Notes: generated from the sequence alone by a model not told the origin. 64,000 nt of DNA from Rhizobium sp. AAP43 (GCF_001296045.1 NZ_LJHS01000002.1:1-64000); one strand, 5' to 3'. Counted from the stretch's first letter, positions 45,020-55,284 are shown. Made by a program: numbers and translations.

Positions 45020-45054
45020 AAAAGGCCGCCCGCGGGTTCCCGGGGCGACCTTTT
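45020..45054 (-). terminator. phoB terminator
   Basis: On the minus strand AAAAGGTCGCCC pairs with GGGCGGCCTTTT (one T-G wobble) around a short loop, ending in TTTT. It stands 23 bases after the phoB stop and ends the seven-gene phosphate operon. Confidence 0.75.
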
Positions 45055-45076
45055 GCTGGAATACATGGCGTTCGGA

Positions 45077-45760
45077 TCAGGCTTCCATGGAATAGCCCGC
45101 GCCGCGTACTGTGCGGATCACATCCTGCATGTTGGAGAAGTTCAACGCCTTGCGCAGGCGTCCCACATGCACATCAACCGTGCGTTCGTCAACATAGATA
45201 TCATGACCCCAGACGCCGTCGAGCAGCTGGGAGCGTGAAAAGACGCGACCCGGGGAAACCATCAGGAATTCCAGCAAGCGGAACTCGGTTGGCCCAAGCC
45301 GCACTTCGCGGCTCTTGCGGTGAACGCGATGGGTTTCGCGGTCCAGCTCGATATCGCCGCAGCGCAGAACGCTGGACAGGACCTCAGGCTTGGCGCGGCG
45401 CAGCATGGCCTTGACCCGCGCCATAAGTTCCGGCGTGGAGAAGGGCTTGACGACATAGTCGTCAGCACCCGTGGCCAGACCGCGCACACGCTCGCTCTCC
45501 TCACCCCGTGCCGTGAGCATGATGATCGGAAGCCGTTCGGTTTCCGGCCGCATGCGCAGGCGACGGCAGAGCTCGATTCCCGACACACCGGGGAGCATCC
45601 AATCGAGCAGAAGCAGATCGGGAACCCGCTCCTGAAGCCGAATTTCGGCTTCGTCGCCCCGCATGATGGTCTCGACCTCATAGCCTTCGGCTTCGAGATT
45701 GTAGCGCAGGAGAACGCTCAGCGCCTCCTCGTCTTCCACGACAGCAATCTTCGGCTGCAT
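45077..45760 (-). CDS. phoB: Phosphate regulon response regulator PhoB
   Basis: OmpR-type response regulator of 227 residues. Receiver: acidic pair at 10-11, phosphoacceptor D53 (LLLLDWMLPG), conserved Thr in IIMLTARGEE and Lys in DYVVKPFS. Output: winged helix (about 130-225) with VRLGPTEFRLLEFLM and YVDERTVDVHVGRLRKAL. It activates genes with Pho boxes, including the pst operon here. It is the last gene of the leftward phoR-pstSCAB-phoU-phoB cluster, 28 bases after phoU, so its own amount rises with phosphate starvation. Confidence 0.97.
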   Translation of the reverse strand: MQPKIAVVEDEEALSVLLRYNLEAEGYEVETIMRGDEAEIRLQERVPDLLLLDWMLPGVSGIELCRRLRMRPETERLPIIMLTARGEESERVRGLATGADDYVVKPFSTPELMARVKAMLRRAKPEVLSSVLRCGDIELDRETHRVHRKSREVRLGPTEFRLLEFLMVSPGRVFSRSQLLDGVWGHDIYVDERTVDVHVGRLRKALNFSNMQDVIRTVRGAGYSMEA

Positions 45761-45788
45761 CAGAACGTCACCTCGTCTCGGGACCCGG

Positions 45789-46502
45789 TTACTCGGTTAT
45801 CGCACCGACTGATGAGGTGAGGTCTTCCTTCGGACGCTCGCCCTCGGGTGCTGCCCCGGTGGTCATGTAGTAGATGGTCTCGGCGATGTTCGTGGCGTGG
45901 TCGCCGATACGCTCGATGTTCTTGGCGCAGAACAGGAGATGCGTGCAGCTGGTGATGTTGCGCGGATCTTCCATCATGTAGGTCAGCAGCTCGCGGAACA
46001 GCGAAGTATAGATCGAGTCGATCTCTTCGTCGCGGTCCCGGATCGACTTCGCCTTTTCTGCGGAACGGGTCGTGTAGACGTCGAGCACTTCCTTGAGCTG
46101 AGCGAGCGCCAGATCCGATAGATGCTCAAGGCCGCGGGCGAGCTTGCGCGGAACGCCCGTCGCCTGGATGGCAACCACGCGCTTGGAGTTGCTCTTGCCG
46201 AGGTCGCCGACGCGTTCCAAATCCGCCGCGATGCGCAGGGCGCCGATGATTTCGCGCAGGTCGGCGGCAACCGGCTGGCGCTTGGCAATGGTGATCACGG
46301 CCTTCTCGCCGATTTCCTTTTCCATCGCGTCCATCAGGACGTCGTCGGAAATGATCTTCTGAGCGAGAGCCGCATCGGAATTCACCAGGGCGCGTACGCT
46401 TTCGGCGACCATCTGCTCCGCGAGACCTCCCATTTCGGAGATGCGGCGCATCAGGAATTTCAGTTCTTCATCGAAAGCCGAATAGATATGGGTCGAAGCC
46501 AT
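45789..46502 (-). CDS. phoU: Phosphate signalling protein PhoU
   Basis: All-helical protein of 237 residues with the two PhoU repeats (about 10-115 and 120-220); metal-type motifs E/DxxxD appear in both halves (for example ADLERVGDLGKSN and CAKNIERIGDHATNIAE). It links the Pst transporter to the PhoR kinase and represses the regulon when phosphate is sufficient. The start at 46502 (MASTHIYSAF) is the usual family start. It lies between pstB and phoB. Confidence 0.96.
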   Translation of the reverse strand: MASTHIYSAFDEELKFLMRRISEMGGLAEQMVAESVRALVNSDAALAQKIISDDVLMDAMEKEIGEKAVITIAKRQPVAADLREIIGALRIAADLERVGDLGKSNSKRVVAIQATGVPRKLARGLEHLSDLALAQLKEVLDVYTTRSAEKAKSIRDRDEEIDSIYTSLFRELLTYMMEDPRNITSCTHLLFCAKNIERIGDHATNIAETIYYMTTGAAPEGERPKEDLTSSVGAITE

Positions 46503-46548
46503 CGCGGATATTCCTTGAATTGGGTTGGGCCGTGGGTCTGTTTTCGGC

Positions 46549-47358
46549 TCAGCCGAAGCGGCCCATGATGTAATCCTGGGTGCGCTGGTCATCCGGGTTG
46601 GTGAACATTTTGTCGGTGTCGTTTTCTTCGACGAGTTCGCCGAGATGGAACATCGCCGTCCGCTGCGACACGCGGGCCGCCTGCTGCATGGAATGGGTGA
46701 CGATCACGATGGTGAAGTTCTCGCGCAATTCGTGGATCAGCTCCTCGACCTTGGCGGTCGCGATCGGGTCCAGTGCCGAGCAGGGTTCGTCCATGAGGAT
46801 CACTTCCGGGCTGACGGCCACGGCGCGCGCGATGCACAGACGCTGCTGCTGACCACCGGAAAGGCCGGTGCCAGCGGCATCCAGACGATCCTTCACCTCG
46901 TTCCACAGGCCTGCCTTTTGCAGGGCAACGGACACGATCTCATCAAGGTCCGCCTTGTTCTTGGCCAGACCGTGGATGCGCGGGCCGTAGGCGACGTTCT
47001 CGTAGATCGACTTCGGGAACGGGTTCGGCTTCTGGAAGACCATGCCGACCTTGGCGCGCAGCTGTACGGGGTCAACCTTCGCGTCGTAGATATTCTCGGC
47101 GTCGATCAGGATATTGCCCTCGACGCGGCAGCTGGCGATCGTGTCGTTCATCCGGTTGATGCAACGCAGGAAGGTCGACTTACCGCAGCCCGACGGGCCG
47201 ATGAAGGCGGTGACAGAGCGCGGACGGATCTCGATGTTCACATCGCGCAGGGCCTGCTTCTCGCCGTAGTAAACCTGCACATCGCGTGCGGTGATCTTGG
47301 ATTCAGTCATGATTGGCGCTTTCGTCGTGGTCATCTTAGTCGAGAGATTGTTCATCAT
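46549..47358 (-). CDS. pstB: Phosphate ABC transporter ATP-binding protein
   Basis: ABC ATPase of about 269 residues that powers PstSCA phosphate import. Walker A is GPSGCGKST, the Q-loop is VFQKPNPFP, the signature LSGGQQQR, and Walker [14 protein letters not shown]. Three consecutive ATG codons (47361, 47358, 47355) compete as start; AGGGGG six bases before 47358 favours the middle one. It begins 11 bases after the pstA stop. Confidence 0.96.
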   Translation of the reverse strand: MMNNLSTKMTTTKAPIMTESKITARDVQVYYGEKQALRDVNIEIRPRSVTAFIGPSGCGKSTFLRCINRMNDTIASCRVEGNILIDAENIYDAKVDPVQLRAKVGMVFQKPNPFPKSIYENVAYGPRIHGLAKNKADLDEIVSVALQKAGLWNEVKDRLDAAGTGLSGGQQQRLCIARAVAVSPEVILMDEPCSALDPIATAKVEELIHELRENFTIVIVTHSMQQAARVSQRTAMFHLGELVEENDTDKMFTNPDDQRTQDYIMGRFG

Positions 47359-47369
47359 CATACACCCCC

Positions 47370-48725
47370 TTACCAACGACGCTCAAACCGGCGACGCAGA
47401 ATGATTGCTACCAAGTTCATCAGGATCAGGAAGACCAGCAGGACGATGATGGCGCCAGAGGCACGCTCAACAAAGGCCGGGTCGCCGCGCTGCGTCCAGT
47501 TGTAGACCTGGACCGGCAGCGCCGAGGCGGGCTGGAAGAAACCATCCGGCGGACCGGCTGGGAATTCCTTGACGAAAGCCACCATGCCAATGAGCAGGAG
47601 CGGCGCCGTTTCGCCGAGGGCGCGAGCAAGACCAATGATCGCACCGGTCAGGATGCCCGGCATGGCGAGCGGCAGGACGTGGTGGAAGATCGACTGCATC
47701 TTCGAGGCACCCACGCCGAGTGCTGCATCCCGGATCGACGGCGGCACTGCCTTCAGCGCCGAACGTGTGGCAATGATGATGGTCGGGAGCGTCATCAGGG
47801 TCAGAACGAGACCACCGACGACGGGCGCGGACTGCGGCAGGCCGACGAAGTTTATCAGCACGGCAAGGCCCAGGATCCCGAAGACGATGGAGGGCACGGC
47901 CGCCAGATTGGCGATGTTCACCTCGATCAGATCGGTAAACCAGTTCTGCGGCGCAAACTCCTCAAGATAGATCGAGGTGGCGACGCCGATTGGCAGCGAC
48001 AGAACCAGGACGATCAGCATCATATAGGCCGATCCGATGATCGCGATGCCGAGGCCTGCGGCTTCCGGACGCGTGTCCGAAGCATCCGGCGAGGTGAAGA
48101 AGGACCAGTTGAACTTGGTCACCAGGATACCGGCCTGCTTCAACGTGTCGGCAAGCGCCAGCTGCTCTGGCGAGACATTCCTGTCCAGCTTCGCGCTGTC
48201 CATGGTCACACGGCCCTTGTAGTAGCCGTCGATGCGTCCGGCAGCGAGCAAGTCAAAGGAGATCGTCTGGCCGATGACCGAGGGGTCAGCGAGCACATAG
48301 CCGCGCAGGTTGGCCGGGCCCTCCTTGGAGATGAGTTCGGCAACAGCTTTCGGCGTCAACCCTCCGGCCGCGAGACCCTTTTCGGCAATTGCATCACCGA
48401 GCGCCTTTTCGATCAGCGGGGCGTAACCAAAGGTGGAAACCTTGGCCACGGCGGCCCGATCGCGGGTGCCGGCAGGGTCGAGCTTGGCCGGGTCGAGAAA
48501 GACGTCAATCGTGATGTAGGTCTGCTGGAAGGACGACAGGCCGTTCGACAGGATCGAGGTCAGAAGTCCGACCAACGCGATGATGCCGAATGCAACGGCG
48601 GCCTTGCCGAGAAGGCGGAACCGGGCTTCGGCCCTGTTGCGCCGGCGTGTCCGTTCGTCCAGGTTCAAAAGAGACTTGGTCTGCCCCTTTGCGACGGGGG
48701 CTCCGAATGCGGTGAGGTCGGTCAT
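47370..48725 (-). CDS. pstA: Phosphate ABC transporter permease PstA
   Basis: Permease of 451 residues. After an N-terminal helix (about 34-60) and a large periplasmic insertion (about 60-215) the binding-protein-dependent permease core follows with five helices and the EAA-type loop ([19 protein letters not shown]). The long insertion, giving 150 residues more than E. coli PstA, is common in alphaproteobacteria. The start overlaps the pstC stop (ATGA), showing coupling. Confidence 0.94.
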   Translation of the reverse strand: MTDLTAFGAPVAKGQTKSLLNLDERTRRRNRAEARFRLLGKAAVAFGIIALVGLLTSILSNGLSSFQQTYITIDVFLDPAKLDPAGTRDRAAVAKVSTFGYAPLIEKALGDAIAEKGLAAGGLTPKAVAELISKEGPANLRGYVLADPSVIGQTISFDLLAAGRIDGYYKGRVTMDSAKLDRNVSPEQLALADTLKQAGILVTKFNWSFFTSPDASDTRPEAAGLGIAIIGSAYMMLIVLVLSLPIGVATSIYLEEFAPQNWFTDLIEVNIANLAAVPSIVFGILGLAVLINFVGLPQSAPVVGGLVLTLMTLPTIIIATRSALKAVPPSIRDAALGVGASKMQSIFHHVLPLAMPGILTGAIIGLARALGETAPLLLIGMVAFVKEFPAGPPDGFFQPASALPVQVYNWTQRGDPAFVERASGAIIVLLVFLILMNLVAIILRRRFERRW

Positions 48726-50194
48726 TCGTACTGCTCCCGGTACTTACGGACAATGTAAAGCGCCATCACGTTTAAAAGCAGGGTGATGACAAACAGGGTG
48801 AGGCCAAGCGCAAAGGCGACAAGCGTCTCAGGACTTGCAAATTCGGTGTCGCCCGTCAGCTGGCTGACGATTTTCACGGTCACCGTTGTCATGGCTTCGA
48901 AGGGATTGAGATCGAGCTTGGCGGATGCGCCTGCCCCGAGCACGACGATCATGGTTTCACCGATCGCGCGGCTGGCGGCCAGCAGGACCGCACCGACGAT
49001 GCCCGGAAGGGCGGCCGGCAGGACGACCTGCTTGATCGTCTCGGACTGGGTGGAGCCCAGTGCATAAGAACCGTCACGCAGGGCCTGAGGAACGGCATTG
49101 ATGATGTCGTCCGAGAGCGACGACACGAAGGGTATGATCATCACACCCATGACGAGGCCGGCTGTGAGGACCGACGAGGACGAATTTCCGAGACCCATCG
49201 GCTGAGCCAGCCAGTCGCGCAGGAAAGGGCCAACGGTTATGAGGGCAAAGAGGCCATACACGATGGTCGGAATGCCTGCGAGCATTTCAATCGCTGGCTT
49301 GACGATGCTGCGCGTCTTCGGGCCTGCATATTCCGACAGGAAGACGGCGATCATCAGGCCGATCGGAACGGCGATCACTAGAGAGATCAGCGACACATAG
49401 AAGGTGCCCCAGAGCAGCGGCAGGATGCCGAGGTCAGAGCCGCCACGGAACTGCGGGTTCCAGACGGTTGAGAAGAAGAAATCCTGGGCTGGGTAGATCG
49501 TGAAGAAGACATAGGTCTCCACAACCAGAGATCCAACGATGCCGACGGTCGTCAGGATCGCGACGAGCGAGGAGATCATCAGGACAGCCTTGACGAAGCT
49601 CTCGCTGATGTTGCGAGCGCGAAGCTCGGGATCGATGCGGATGTAAGCAAGCGGCAGCGCGCCAATGGCAAGCGCAAGAACCGCGATGGACATCAGCATC
49701 TGGCTGAAATCGATGTCCTGCCGATAGGCCTTTGCAGCTTCAAAAACTTCTGCCGGAACATCGGCGCCGAGCGCAATACCGGCTTCGGCGAGGCGGGCGC
49801 GAATGTTGTCGGCGTCGAGCGCCTTGATGTCGACATCGGCACCAGTTTTTGCGTCGGCGTCCTGCAGGACAGCCAGACCATCACCAATGCGACGGACATC
49901 CGCCATAACGAGGCTATGAGCGCCACCTTCGGGAACCGAAGCGTCTGTGATCATACCGCTGATACGGCTGTCGATGACAGGGTGCTGCAGGGTGAGCCAG
50001 ATCATCAGCAGGATCAGGGCCGGAACAGCTGTAACCAGCGCGACGGTCTGACCGTAGAATCCGGGAAGAGAATGCAGCTTCATGCCACGCTCGGCCGACA
50101 GGGCTATCGCCCTCCGTCGTCCAAGTCCGTAGCCGATTGCCGCAAGGGCCAATACGCCCAGGATGATAATGCTCACGTCCATCTTGCCCGCCAT
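48722..50194 (-). CDS. pstC: Phosphate ABC transporter permease PstC
   Basis: Permease of 490 residues, also longer than the E. coli protein because of an N-terminal helix (about 5-22), a second helix (about 48-68) and a periplasmic loop (about 70-165). The transport core (about 260-485) has the EAA loop ALRDGSYALGSTQSET. It pairs with PstA in the membrane. The stop overlaps the pstA start by four bases. A second ATG four codons in (50182) could be the true start, because AGGAG is very close to the first. Confidence 0.94.
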   Translation of the reverse strand: MAGKMDVSIIILGVLALAAIGYGLGRRRAIALSAERGMKLHSLPGFYGQTVALVTAVPALILLMIWLTLQHPVIDSRISGMITDASVPEGGAHSLVMADVRRIGDGLAVLQDADAKTGADVDIKALDADNIRARLAEAGIALGADVPAEVFEAAKAYRQDIDFSQMLMSIAVLALAIGALPLAYIRIDPELRARNISESFVKAVLMISSLVAILTTVGIVGSLVVETYVFFTIYPAQDFFFSTVWNPQFRGGSDLGILPLLWGTFYVSLISLVIAVPIGLMIAVFLSEYAGPKTRSIVKPAIEMLAGIPTIVYGLFALITVGPFLRDWLAQPMGLGNSSSSVLTAGLVMGVMIIPFVSSLSDDIINAVPQALRDGSYALGSTQSETIKQVVLPAALPGIVGAVLLAASRAIGETMIVVLGAGASAKLDLNPFEAMTTVTVKIVSQLTGDTEFASPETLVAFALGLTLFVITLLLNVMALYIVRKYREQYE

Positions 50195-50249
50195 GTCTCC
50201 TGGAAACGGAAACCGGCGGCACGATTGTGCCGCCGGTCATTCGTCAGAC

Positions 50250-51290
50250 TTAGTTCAGCGGCGCCATCGGCGTGCGAGCCTTGACGGCTGCCTGCGTCTT
50301 GGCCAGTTCCGGATCCGATACGAGGCCGTAAGCGGCGAGCGGGCCGTTCGGGCCAGCGATTTCGTCGGAAACGAAGAACTCTACATATTCCTGGAGACCC
50401 GGGATTACGTCGAGGTGTGCGTTCTTGACGTAGAAGTAGAGCGGACGCGAAACCGGATATTCACCACCAGCGATCGTCTCAACCGACGGAACGACGCCTT
50501 CCATGGTGGCGACGCGCAGCTTGTCGGTGTTGTTCTGGTAGAAGGACAGGCCGAAGACGCCGATGGCGTTCTTGTTGGCTGCGATGCGAGCCAGCGTTTC
50601 CGGATAGTCGCCGTCGATGTCGACCGAGACGCCATCGGTACGCAGGGCGTTGCAGGCCTTCTTGGCAGCGTCCTTGTCGCCGCCGTTGGAAGCGAGGATG
50701 GCTTCCAGCGTGCCGTCCTTTTCGCAGCCAGCTTCGATGACCTTTACGTCAAAGACTTCGCGGGTGCCGTGTTTGGTGCCCGGGATGAAAGCGAGGATCG
50801 GCTGAGCCGGCAGGTCGGCGCGGATCTCGTTCCAGTTCTTGTAGGGGTTGTCGACCAGCTTGCCGTCCTTGACGACCTTAGCTGCAAGCGCGCTGTGCCA
50901 GTCGGCAGCCGTGAATGCATATTCCGGACCTGCGATTTCCGAAGCGAAGACGATGCCGTCGTAACCGATGCGGACTTCCTGGATGTCGGTCACGCCGTTG
51001 GTCTTGCAGAGCTCGATGTCCGACTTGCTGATGCGCGACGAAGAGTTGGCGATGTCGATGGTGTTTTCACCCACGCCTTCGCACATCTTCTTACGGCCAG
51101 CGCCAGAACCGCCGCCTTCAACGACCGGGGTCGCGAAATCGGTGTTTTCACCGAAAGCTTCAGCAACGATGGAAGCGTATGGCAGAACGGTGGAGGAACC
51201 AGCAATCTGGATCTGGTCGCGGGCAATGGCAGCGCCGGCGAAAGCCACGGTGGCCGCCAATGCAGCGACGGAAAGTTTCAGAGCGTTCAT
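50250..51290 (-). CDS. pstS: Phosphate-binding periplasmic protein PstS
   Basis: Periplasmic phosphate receptor of 346 residues with a signal peptide (1 to about 23, ending AAIA-RD). Phosphate-binding segments: IAGSSTVLPYA near the N-terminus, GGGSGAGRKKMCEG, IANSSSRIS and the conserved PGTKHGTREVFD. It delivers phosphate to PstCA. It is preceded by a Pho box and is the first gene of the strongly inducible part of the operon. Start at 51290 with the signal peptide; longer in-frame extension would run through the leader. Confidence 0.97.
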   Translation of the reverse strand: MNALKLSVAALAATVAFAGAAIARDQIQIAGSSTVLPYASIVAEAFGENTDFATPVVEGGGSGAGRKKMCEGVGENTIDIANSSSRISKSDIELCKTNGVTDIQEVRIGYDGIVFASEIAGPEYAFTAADWHSALAAKVVKDGKLVDNPYKNWNEIRADLPAQPILAFIPGTKHGTREVFDVKVIEAGCEKDGTLEAILASNGGDKDAAKKACNALRTDGVSVDIDGDYPETLARIAANKNAIGVFGLSFYQNNTDKLRVATMEGVVPSVETIAGGEYPVSRPLYFYVKNAHLDVIPGLQEYVEFFVSDEIAGPNGPLAAYGLVSDPELAKTQAAVKARTPMAPLN

Positions 51291-51386
51291 GATCTTCTCC
51301 CAGAAGGGCTTGTGTGTCTTTGCGGCCGTTGCGGCGTCTGCCAAGCTTCGGCAGCTGCGTTCTAGCGGCTCTTGGCTCACGCTTTT

Positions 51387-51415
51387 ATGTCAGTTCGATG
51401 AAACATTTGTGACAG
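51387..51415 (-). promoter_or_regulatory. Pho box (three PhoB half-sites) for pstS
   Basis: On the minus strand three 7-mers spaced by four bases: CTGTCAC-AAAT-GTTTCAT-CGAA-CTGACAT. This matches the PhoB consensus CTGTCAT-N4-CTGTCAT, with an extra repeat. It lies about 97 bases before the pstS start and after the end of phoR. Confidence 0.9.
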
Positions 51416-51476
51416 CCCAAGCGATTGAATTAAATGGCAAAATTTCAATCGCCTTTTTCAGATCGAGAGTTTTATG

Positions 51477-52733
51477 TCAAAATCTGACGGTGAAGTCGCT
51501 GCCCTTGCCAATTTCGGACTTCACAATCAGCCGGGCCCGATGGCGGGTGAGGATATGCTTGACGATGGCAAGTCCAAGACCCGTACCCTTTTTCGACCGG
51601 CTGTCCTCGACATTCACGCGGTAGAAGCGCTCCGTCAGTCGCGGCACATGTTCGGCCGGAATACCCGGCCCACTGTCACGGACACTCACTTCCGTCGCGC
51701 CGCCCGGCTCGCGGCGGACTGTCACATCGACCACCTTGCCTTCCTGTCCATACTTGCAGGCATTCTCGATCAGGTTCTCGAAGACCTGAACCAGCTCGTC
51801 TCGATCTCCGCTGACTTCAAGTCGCCCTTCCGGCAGGTGCAGTCGGATATCGACTCCGAGATCCCCGGCAAGAGGTGCAAGACTGTCTCGAACATGGCCA
51901 AGCACCGGGCCGAGATCGATCTTCTCGGCCGGCGGAACATGTGCCTTCAGCTCCAGCCGCGACAGGGACAGGAGGTCGTCCACCAGTCGGCTCATGCGAT
52001 TGGCCTGATCCAGCATGATTGCGAGGAAACGCTCACGTGCCTTGGGATCTTCGCGTGCGGGGCCCTGCATGGTTTCGATGAAACCGCGCAAGGAGGCCAG
52101 CGGCGTGCGCAATTCATGGCTGGCATTGGCGACAAAGTCACTGCGCATACGGTCAAGGCGGCGGAGTTCCGAGATATCGCTGAAGGACAAGAGAAATAGC
52201 TGCTCGGCGGCATCGCGCGGCTCAAGCGGTGCGACGCGCACAATGTAGGCGCGCTCGGACGGCAGACGCTCAGAATGCTCGAGCTGGTTCGGTGCACCCG
52301 TTTCGATCGTTTCGCTGATCATGTCGAGAATGCCCGGCGAGCGCCAGCGCGCAGAGACATGCTGTCCCGCAGCAAGGTCGCCGAATGTCCTTTGGGCGGC
52401 ACTGTTTTGCGCCATCAGGTCGGCCCCTCGCCCGAGCACGAACACCGGTATATCGAGCGCATCGATCGTCGCCCGGATCATCGGCATGGGATCAGGCAGT
52501 GCGGCGTTTTGCGGCACGACCGGTACGGTCAATGCCGTATCGTCATCCGATGGGAAGTTGCGAACAAGGACCAGGCCAAAAAGCAGCATGAAGAGCACCA
52601 CCGCGTAGCCTGTCGCCGCACCTGCCATATAGGAAGCCAGCGCGAGCAAAGCAGCGGCAAGGATGTAAATCCAGCTCGCCAGCAAGTGCCTCAGATCGCG
52701 GCGCCAGCCGCCTGTCATGTCTTCATTCGTCAC
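51477..52733 (-). CDS. phoR: Phosphate regulon sensor histidine kinase PhoR
   Basis: Membrane histidine kinase of 418 residues: two N-terminal helices (about 20-58), a PAS-like domain (about 85-190), the phosphoacceptor H206 in NASHELRTP, and an ATPase domain with N-box ENACKYG and G-boxes DSGPGIP and GTGLGLAIVKH. It has no large periplasmic domain, as expected for PhoR that senses through Pst/PhoU. The start is GTG at 52733 with GAGG eight bases before; an ATG five codons later is possible. A single PhoB half-site CTGTCAT lies upstream (52787-52781). Confidence 0.95.
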   Translation of the reverse strand: MTNEDMTGGWRRDLRHLLASWIYILAAALLALASYMAGAATGYAVVLFMLLFGLVLVRNFPSDDDTALTVPVVPQNAALPDPMPMIRATIDALDIPVFVLGRGADLMAQNSAAQRTFGDLAAGQHVSARWRSPGILDMISETIETGAPNQLEHSERLPSERAYIVRVAPLEPRDAAEQLFLLSFSDISELRRLDRMRSDFVANASHELRTPLASLRGFIETMQGPAREDPKARERFLAIMLDQANRMSRLVDDLLSLSRLELKAHVPPAEKIDLGPVLGHVRDSLAPLAGDLGVDIRLHLPEGRLEVSGDRDELVQVFENLIENACKYGQEGKVVDVTVRREPGGATEVSVRDSGPGIPAEHVPRLTERFYRVNVEDSRSKKGTGLGLAIVKHILTRHRARLIVKSEIGKGSDFTVRF

Positions 52734-52800
52734 GCGCCCGGCCTCATGCTTGCAACACAGACTGCTGATAGCGCTGATTCATGACAGATGTATCCCGGCT

Positions 52801-52818
52801 CTGCCATGACGCTGAAAG
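52801..52818 (+). promoter_or_regulatory. Weak Pho-box-like repeat upstream of ppk2
   Basis: CTGCCAT-GACG-CTGAAAG keeps the 7-4-7 spacing of a PhoB site but has several mismatches. It lies 117 bases before ppk2 and could make it a Pho regulon member. Confidence 0.3.
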
Positions 52819-52934
52819 AGATACCCCCGTTGATGCACGCAATTCACCTCAAACGAACGCAGAAGGCTTGAAAGCAAAGGGCGCTTGGGCTCATTTAGGC
52901 CGGTCGAATAATTGTGCATGAATGGGAGAGATGC

Positions 52935-53816
52935 ATGGATTCAAAGAGCGAGAGCCGTGCTGTGACCGTATCGATCCGGGGCGAGAAGCTGCTTTTCGAT
53001 ATCGACGCTCCGGATCTGCCGGCGGCGATCGATGACAGGGCGCTTCGATCCGGTGACTTTCCCTACGACAAGAAGCTCTCCGAGAAGGACTACGTGAAGG
53101 AGCTGACGGCGCTCCAGATCGAGTTGGTCAAGGTTCAGTTCTGGATGCAGAAGACAGGCATGCGGGTGATGGCGCTGCTTGAGGGCCGCGACGCGGCCGG
53201 CAAGGGCGGCGCGATCCATGCGACCCTCTCCTATATGAACCCCCGTTCAGCGCGGGTCGTGGCGCTGACGAAACCAACCGAGACCGAGAGGGGGCAGTGG
53301 TATTTCCAGCGCTACGTCTCGCATTTCCCGACCGCCGGGGAATTCGTGCTGTTCGACCGCTCCTGGTACAACCGCGCCGGCGTCGAGCCGGTCATGGGTT
53401 TCTGTACGCCGGATCAATATGAAAGCTTTCTCAAACAGACCCCGCGCTTTGAAAAGCTTATCGCGCAGGAGGGCATCCACTTCTTCAAATTCTGGCTGGA
53501 TATTGGCCAGGAAATGCAGCTGAAGCGTTTTCACGACCGGCGACATGATCCACTGAAATGCTGGAAACTCTCGCCGATGGATATCGCGGCGCTGAACAAG
53601 TGGGACGACTACACCGCGAAGCGCGACCGGATGCTGAAGGAAACCCATACAGACCGCGCGCCCTGGACGGTTCTGCATGCCAATGACAAGCGGCGGGCGC
53701 GGCTCAACATGATCCGCCATATCCTTTTGTCGCTCGACTACGAAGGCAAAGACGAAGAGAAGATCGGCAAGCTCGACAAGAAAATCATCGGCAACGGCCC
53801 GGGCTTCCTCAAGTGA
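52935..53816 (+). CDS. ppk2: Polyphosphate kinase 2
   Basis: PPK2-family kinase of 293 residues using polyphosphate to phosphorylate nucleotides. Walker A is GRDAAGKGG (84-92), Walker B and lid are [17 protein letters not shown] (about 143-159) and the lid arginine region [13 protein letters not shown]. Class I (NDP-using) is likely given its length and motifs. A GGGAGAG site supports 52935; an ATG seven codons earlier is less likely. It is divergent from phoR across a 201-base spacer, so phosphate storage sits beside phosphate sensing. Confidence 0.93.
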   Translation: MDSKSESRAVTVSIRGEKLLFDIDAPDLPAAIDDRALRSGDFPYDKKLSEKDYVKELTALQIELVKVQFWMQKTGMRVMALLEGRDAAGKGGAIHATLSYMNPRSARVVALTKPTETERGQWYFQRYVSHFPTAGEFVLFDRSWYNRAGVEPVMGFCTPDQYESFLKQTPRFEKLIAQEGIHFFKFWLDIGQEMQLKRFHDRRHDPLKCWKLSPMDIAALNKWDDYTAKRDRMLKETHTDRAPWTVLHANDKRRARLNMIRHILLSLDYEGKDEEKIGKLDKKIIGNGPGFLK

Positions 53817-53876
53817 GAGACAACAGCGCGAGACGCCTTGCCTCACAAGGACAGGCGCCACGGCATGTTCGCCGGC

Positions 53877-55085
53877 TCACTGCCCCGGCAGGACCCGGAT
53901 CGCGTAGATATTCACTCCACGACCCGTGCCAGCGATATCCCCGTTGATTACCAGGCTTCCCGGCGTCGACGGCGCCATGCCGTTTTCAAAGGAAACCCGG
54001 AAGAGCGCATCGATCTTCTGGGCATTGACGGTGAAGCGGTGGCGGGAGCAATCGCCCATGCGCGGGAATTCACAATCCACGGCAATCTGGACCGGATTGT
54101 CATCGACAGACTGCAAGGTGAGCGCGATGGTGGATGTGCGTCCCGCCAGTTCACGCAGCACTTCGGTCGGAACAGCAACCTCAACGGAACCCTGCTCATC
54201 GCCGCTGCGCGATACGAGGCGAACCGCTTCGCCATCGCTCGCGGTGACCACATCGACGAGCGCATTGGCTCGAGGGCGCAGCGCTGAGATCTGCGCCGGC
54301 GAAAAGACGTCAATCCAAGCGTCGGAAAAGCCACCGCGCGTGTCAATTGCCTGCGGCCCCTGCGGGGTCTGGCCAGCCGGATCTCCGGTAAAATCTTCGG
54401 ATTCGACACGCGGCGGCGGATTGGGCACGCTGGTGTCACGCTCCGCATCGGTCAGCAGAAGCCCCGACGTATAGACCCACCATGCGCCCAGAGCGATGGC
54501 GGCAAGAAAGATCACGCTGATCATCAACCTGGCAACGGCACCGCGTTGGCGTCGTGGAGCCACGGCACGTTCGGAGCGCATGTCCGGTATAGGACCCTCA
54601 TCTTCCAGGTGCCGATCCTGGCCTGATCCGACAGGGGATGCGGAGAAATCATCGCCGAAGGCGGGATCGCGGTCCGTGCGATCTTCCGCCACGGGCGCGG
54701 GATTGAAGGCTGCAAATCCCGGCTCCTGGCGCGCGCCGCCCTGCTCTGCAGGCCGTGGTGCGGTCTGCCGCGCTGCCGGCTGGATATCGAGGGAAGGCTC
54801 GGGTCGCTCCGGCGCAGATGGGGTGGGGGGGGCCGCCTGCTGCAGACGTGCTGCCGCGGCTTCAGCCTCAAGCCGGCGCATGCGCTCTTCACGCTCAATG
54901 TCGTGAATGAGGGCTTCCAGCCTGCGGCGCTGAAAATTGATCGCCTCGGGATCGTCTATGTTCTGCTTGCGCAGCCCGGTCTCCAGCGCCTGGCGGGCAG
55001 ACTGATAGATACGGGCGCGGGTTTCAGCGTTATCGCGATCCGACCGCTCAAGAGCGTTCCTGATGGCTGTTTCCAATCCACTCAT
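53877..55085 (-). CDS. Conserved hypothetical membrane protein
   Basis: Protein of 402 residues; not a named family to me, but of a type seen in rhizobia. N-terminal helical/coiled-coil region (1-80, with RARIYQSARQALETGLRKQ and EALIHDIEREERMRRLEAE), a Pro/Ala-rich linker (about 85-180), one membrane helix (about 190-210, LMISVIFLAAIALGAWWVY) and a beta-rich periplasmic C-terminal domain (about 245-402). The C-terminal domain has two cysteines (CEFPRMGDCSRH) probably disulfide-bonded. Start at 55085 with AAGGAG upstream. It might be an envelope scaffold; no function is known. Confidence 0.72.
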   Translation of the reverse strand: MSGLETAIRNALERSDRDNAETRARIYQSARQALETGLRKQNIDDPEAINFQRRRLEALIHDIEREERMRRLEAEAAAARLQQAAPPTPSAPERPEPSLDIQPAARQTAPRPAEQGGARQEPGFAAFNPAPVAEDRTDRDPAFGDDFSASPVGSGQDRHLEDEGPIPDMRSERAVAPRRQRGAVARLMISVIFLAAIALGAWWVYTSGLLLTDAERDTSVPNPPPRVESEDFTGDPAGQTPQGPQAIDTRGGFSDAWIDVFSPAQISALRPRANALVDVVTASDGEAVRLVSRSGDEQGSVEVAVPTEVLRELAGRTSTIALTLQSVDDNPVQIAVDCEFPRMGDCSRHRFTVNAQKIDALFRVSFENGMAPSTPGSLVINGDIAGTGRGVNIYAIRVLPGQ

Positions 55086-55284
55086 TGGGTGCCATTCTCC
55101 TTGGGGGACCGCTCGTGACATGGCTCTCTCATACATGACTCGGTAAACCCTCGATATTTGCAGGGCAAGTGCGGAAACTTGCCGGGGCGCAGAATAAACA
55201 CAGGGAATACGCCCACGGCGGGGCCGAAACCGGGCCAAAAGACGCCCGGCGAGATGACTTTCCACCGTGTCCACGATCTGCTAT

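Noticed and set aside
46525..51365. Long rightward frames across the pst genes
   Set aside because: All lie opposite phoU, pstB, pstA, pstC and pstS; high-GC third positions create long shadows in this genome.
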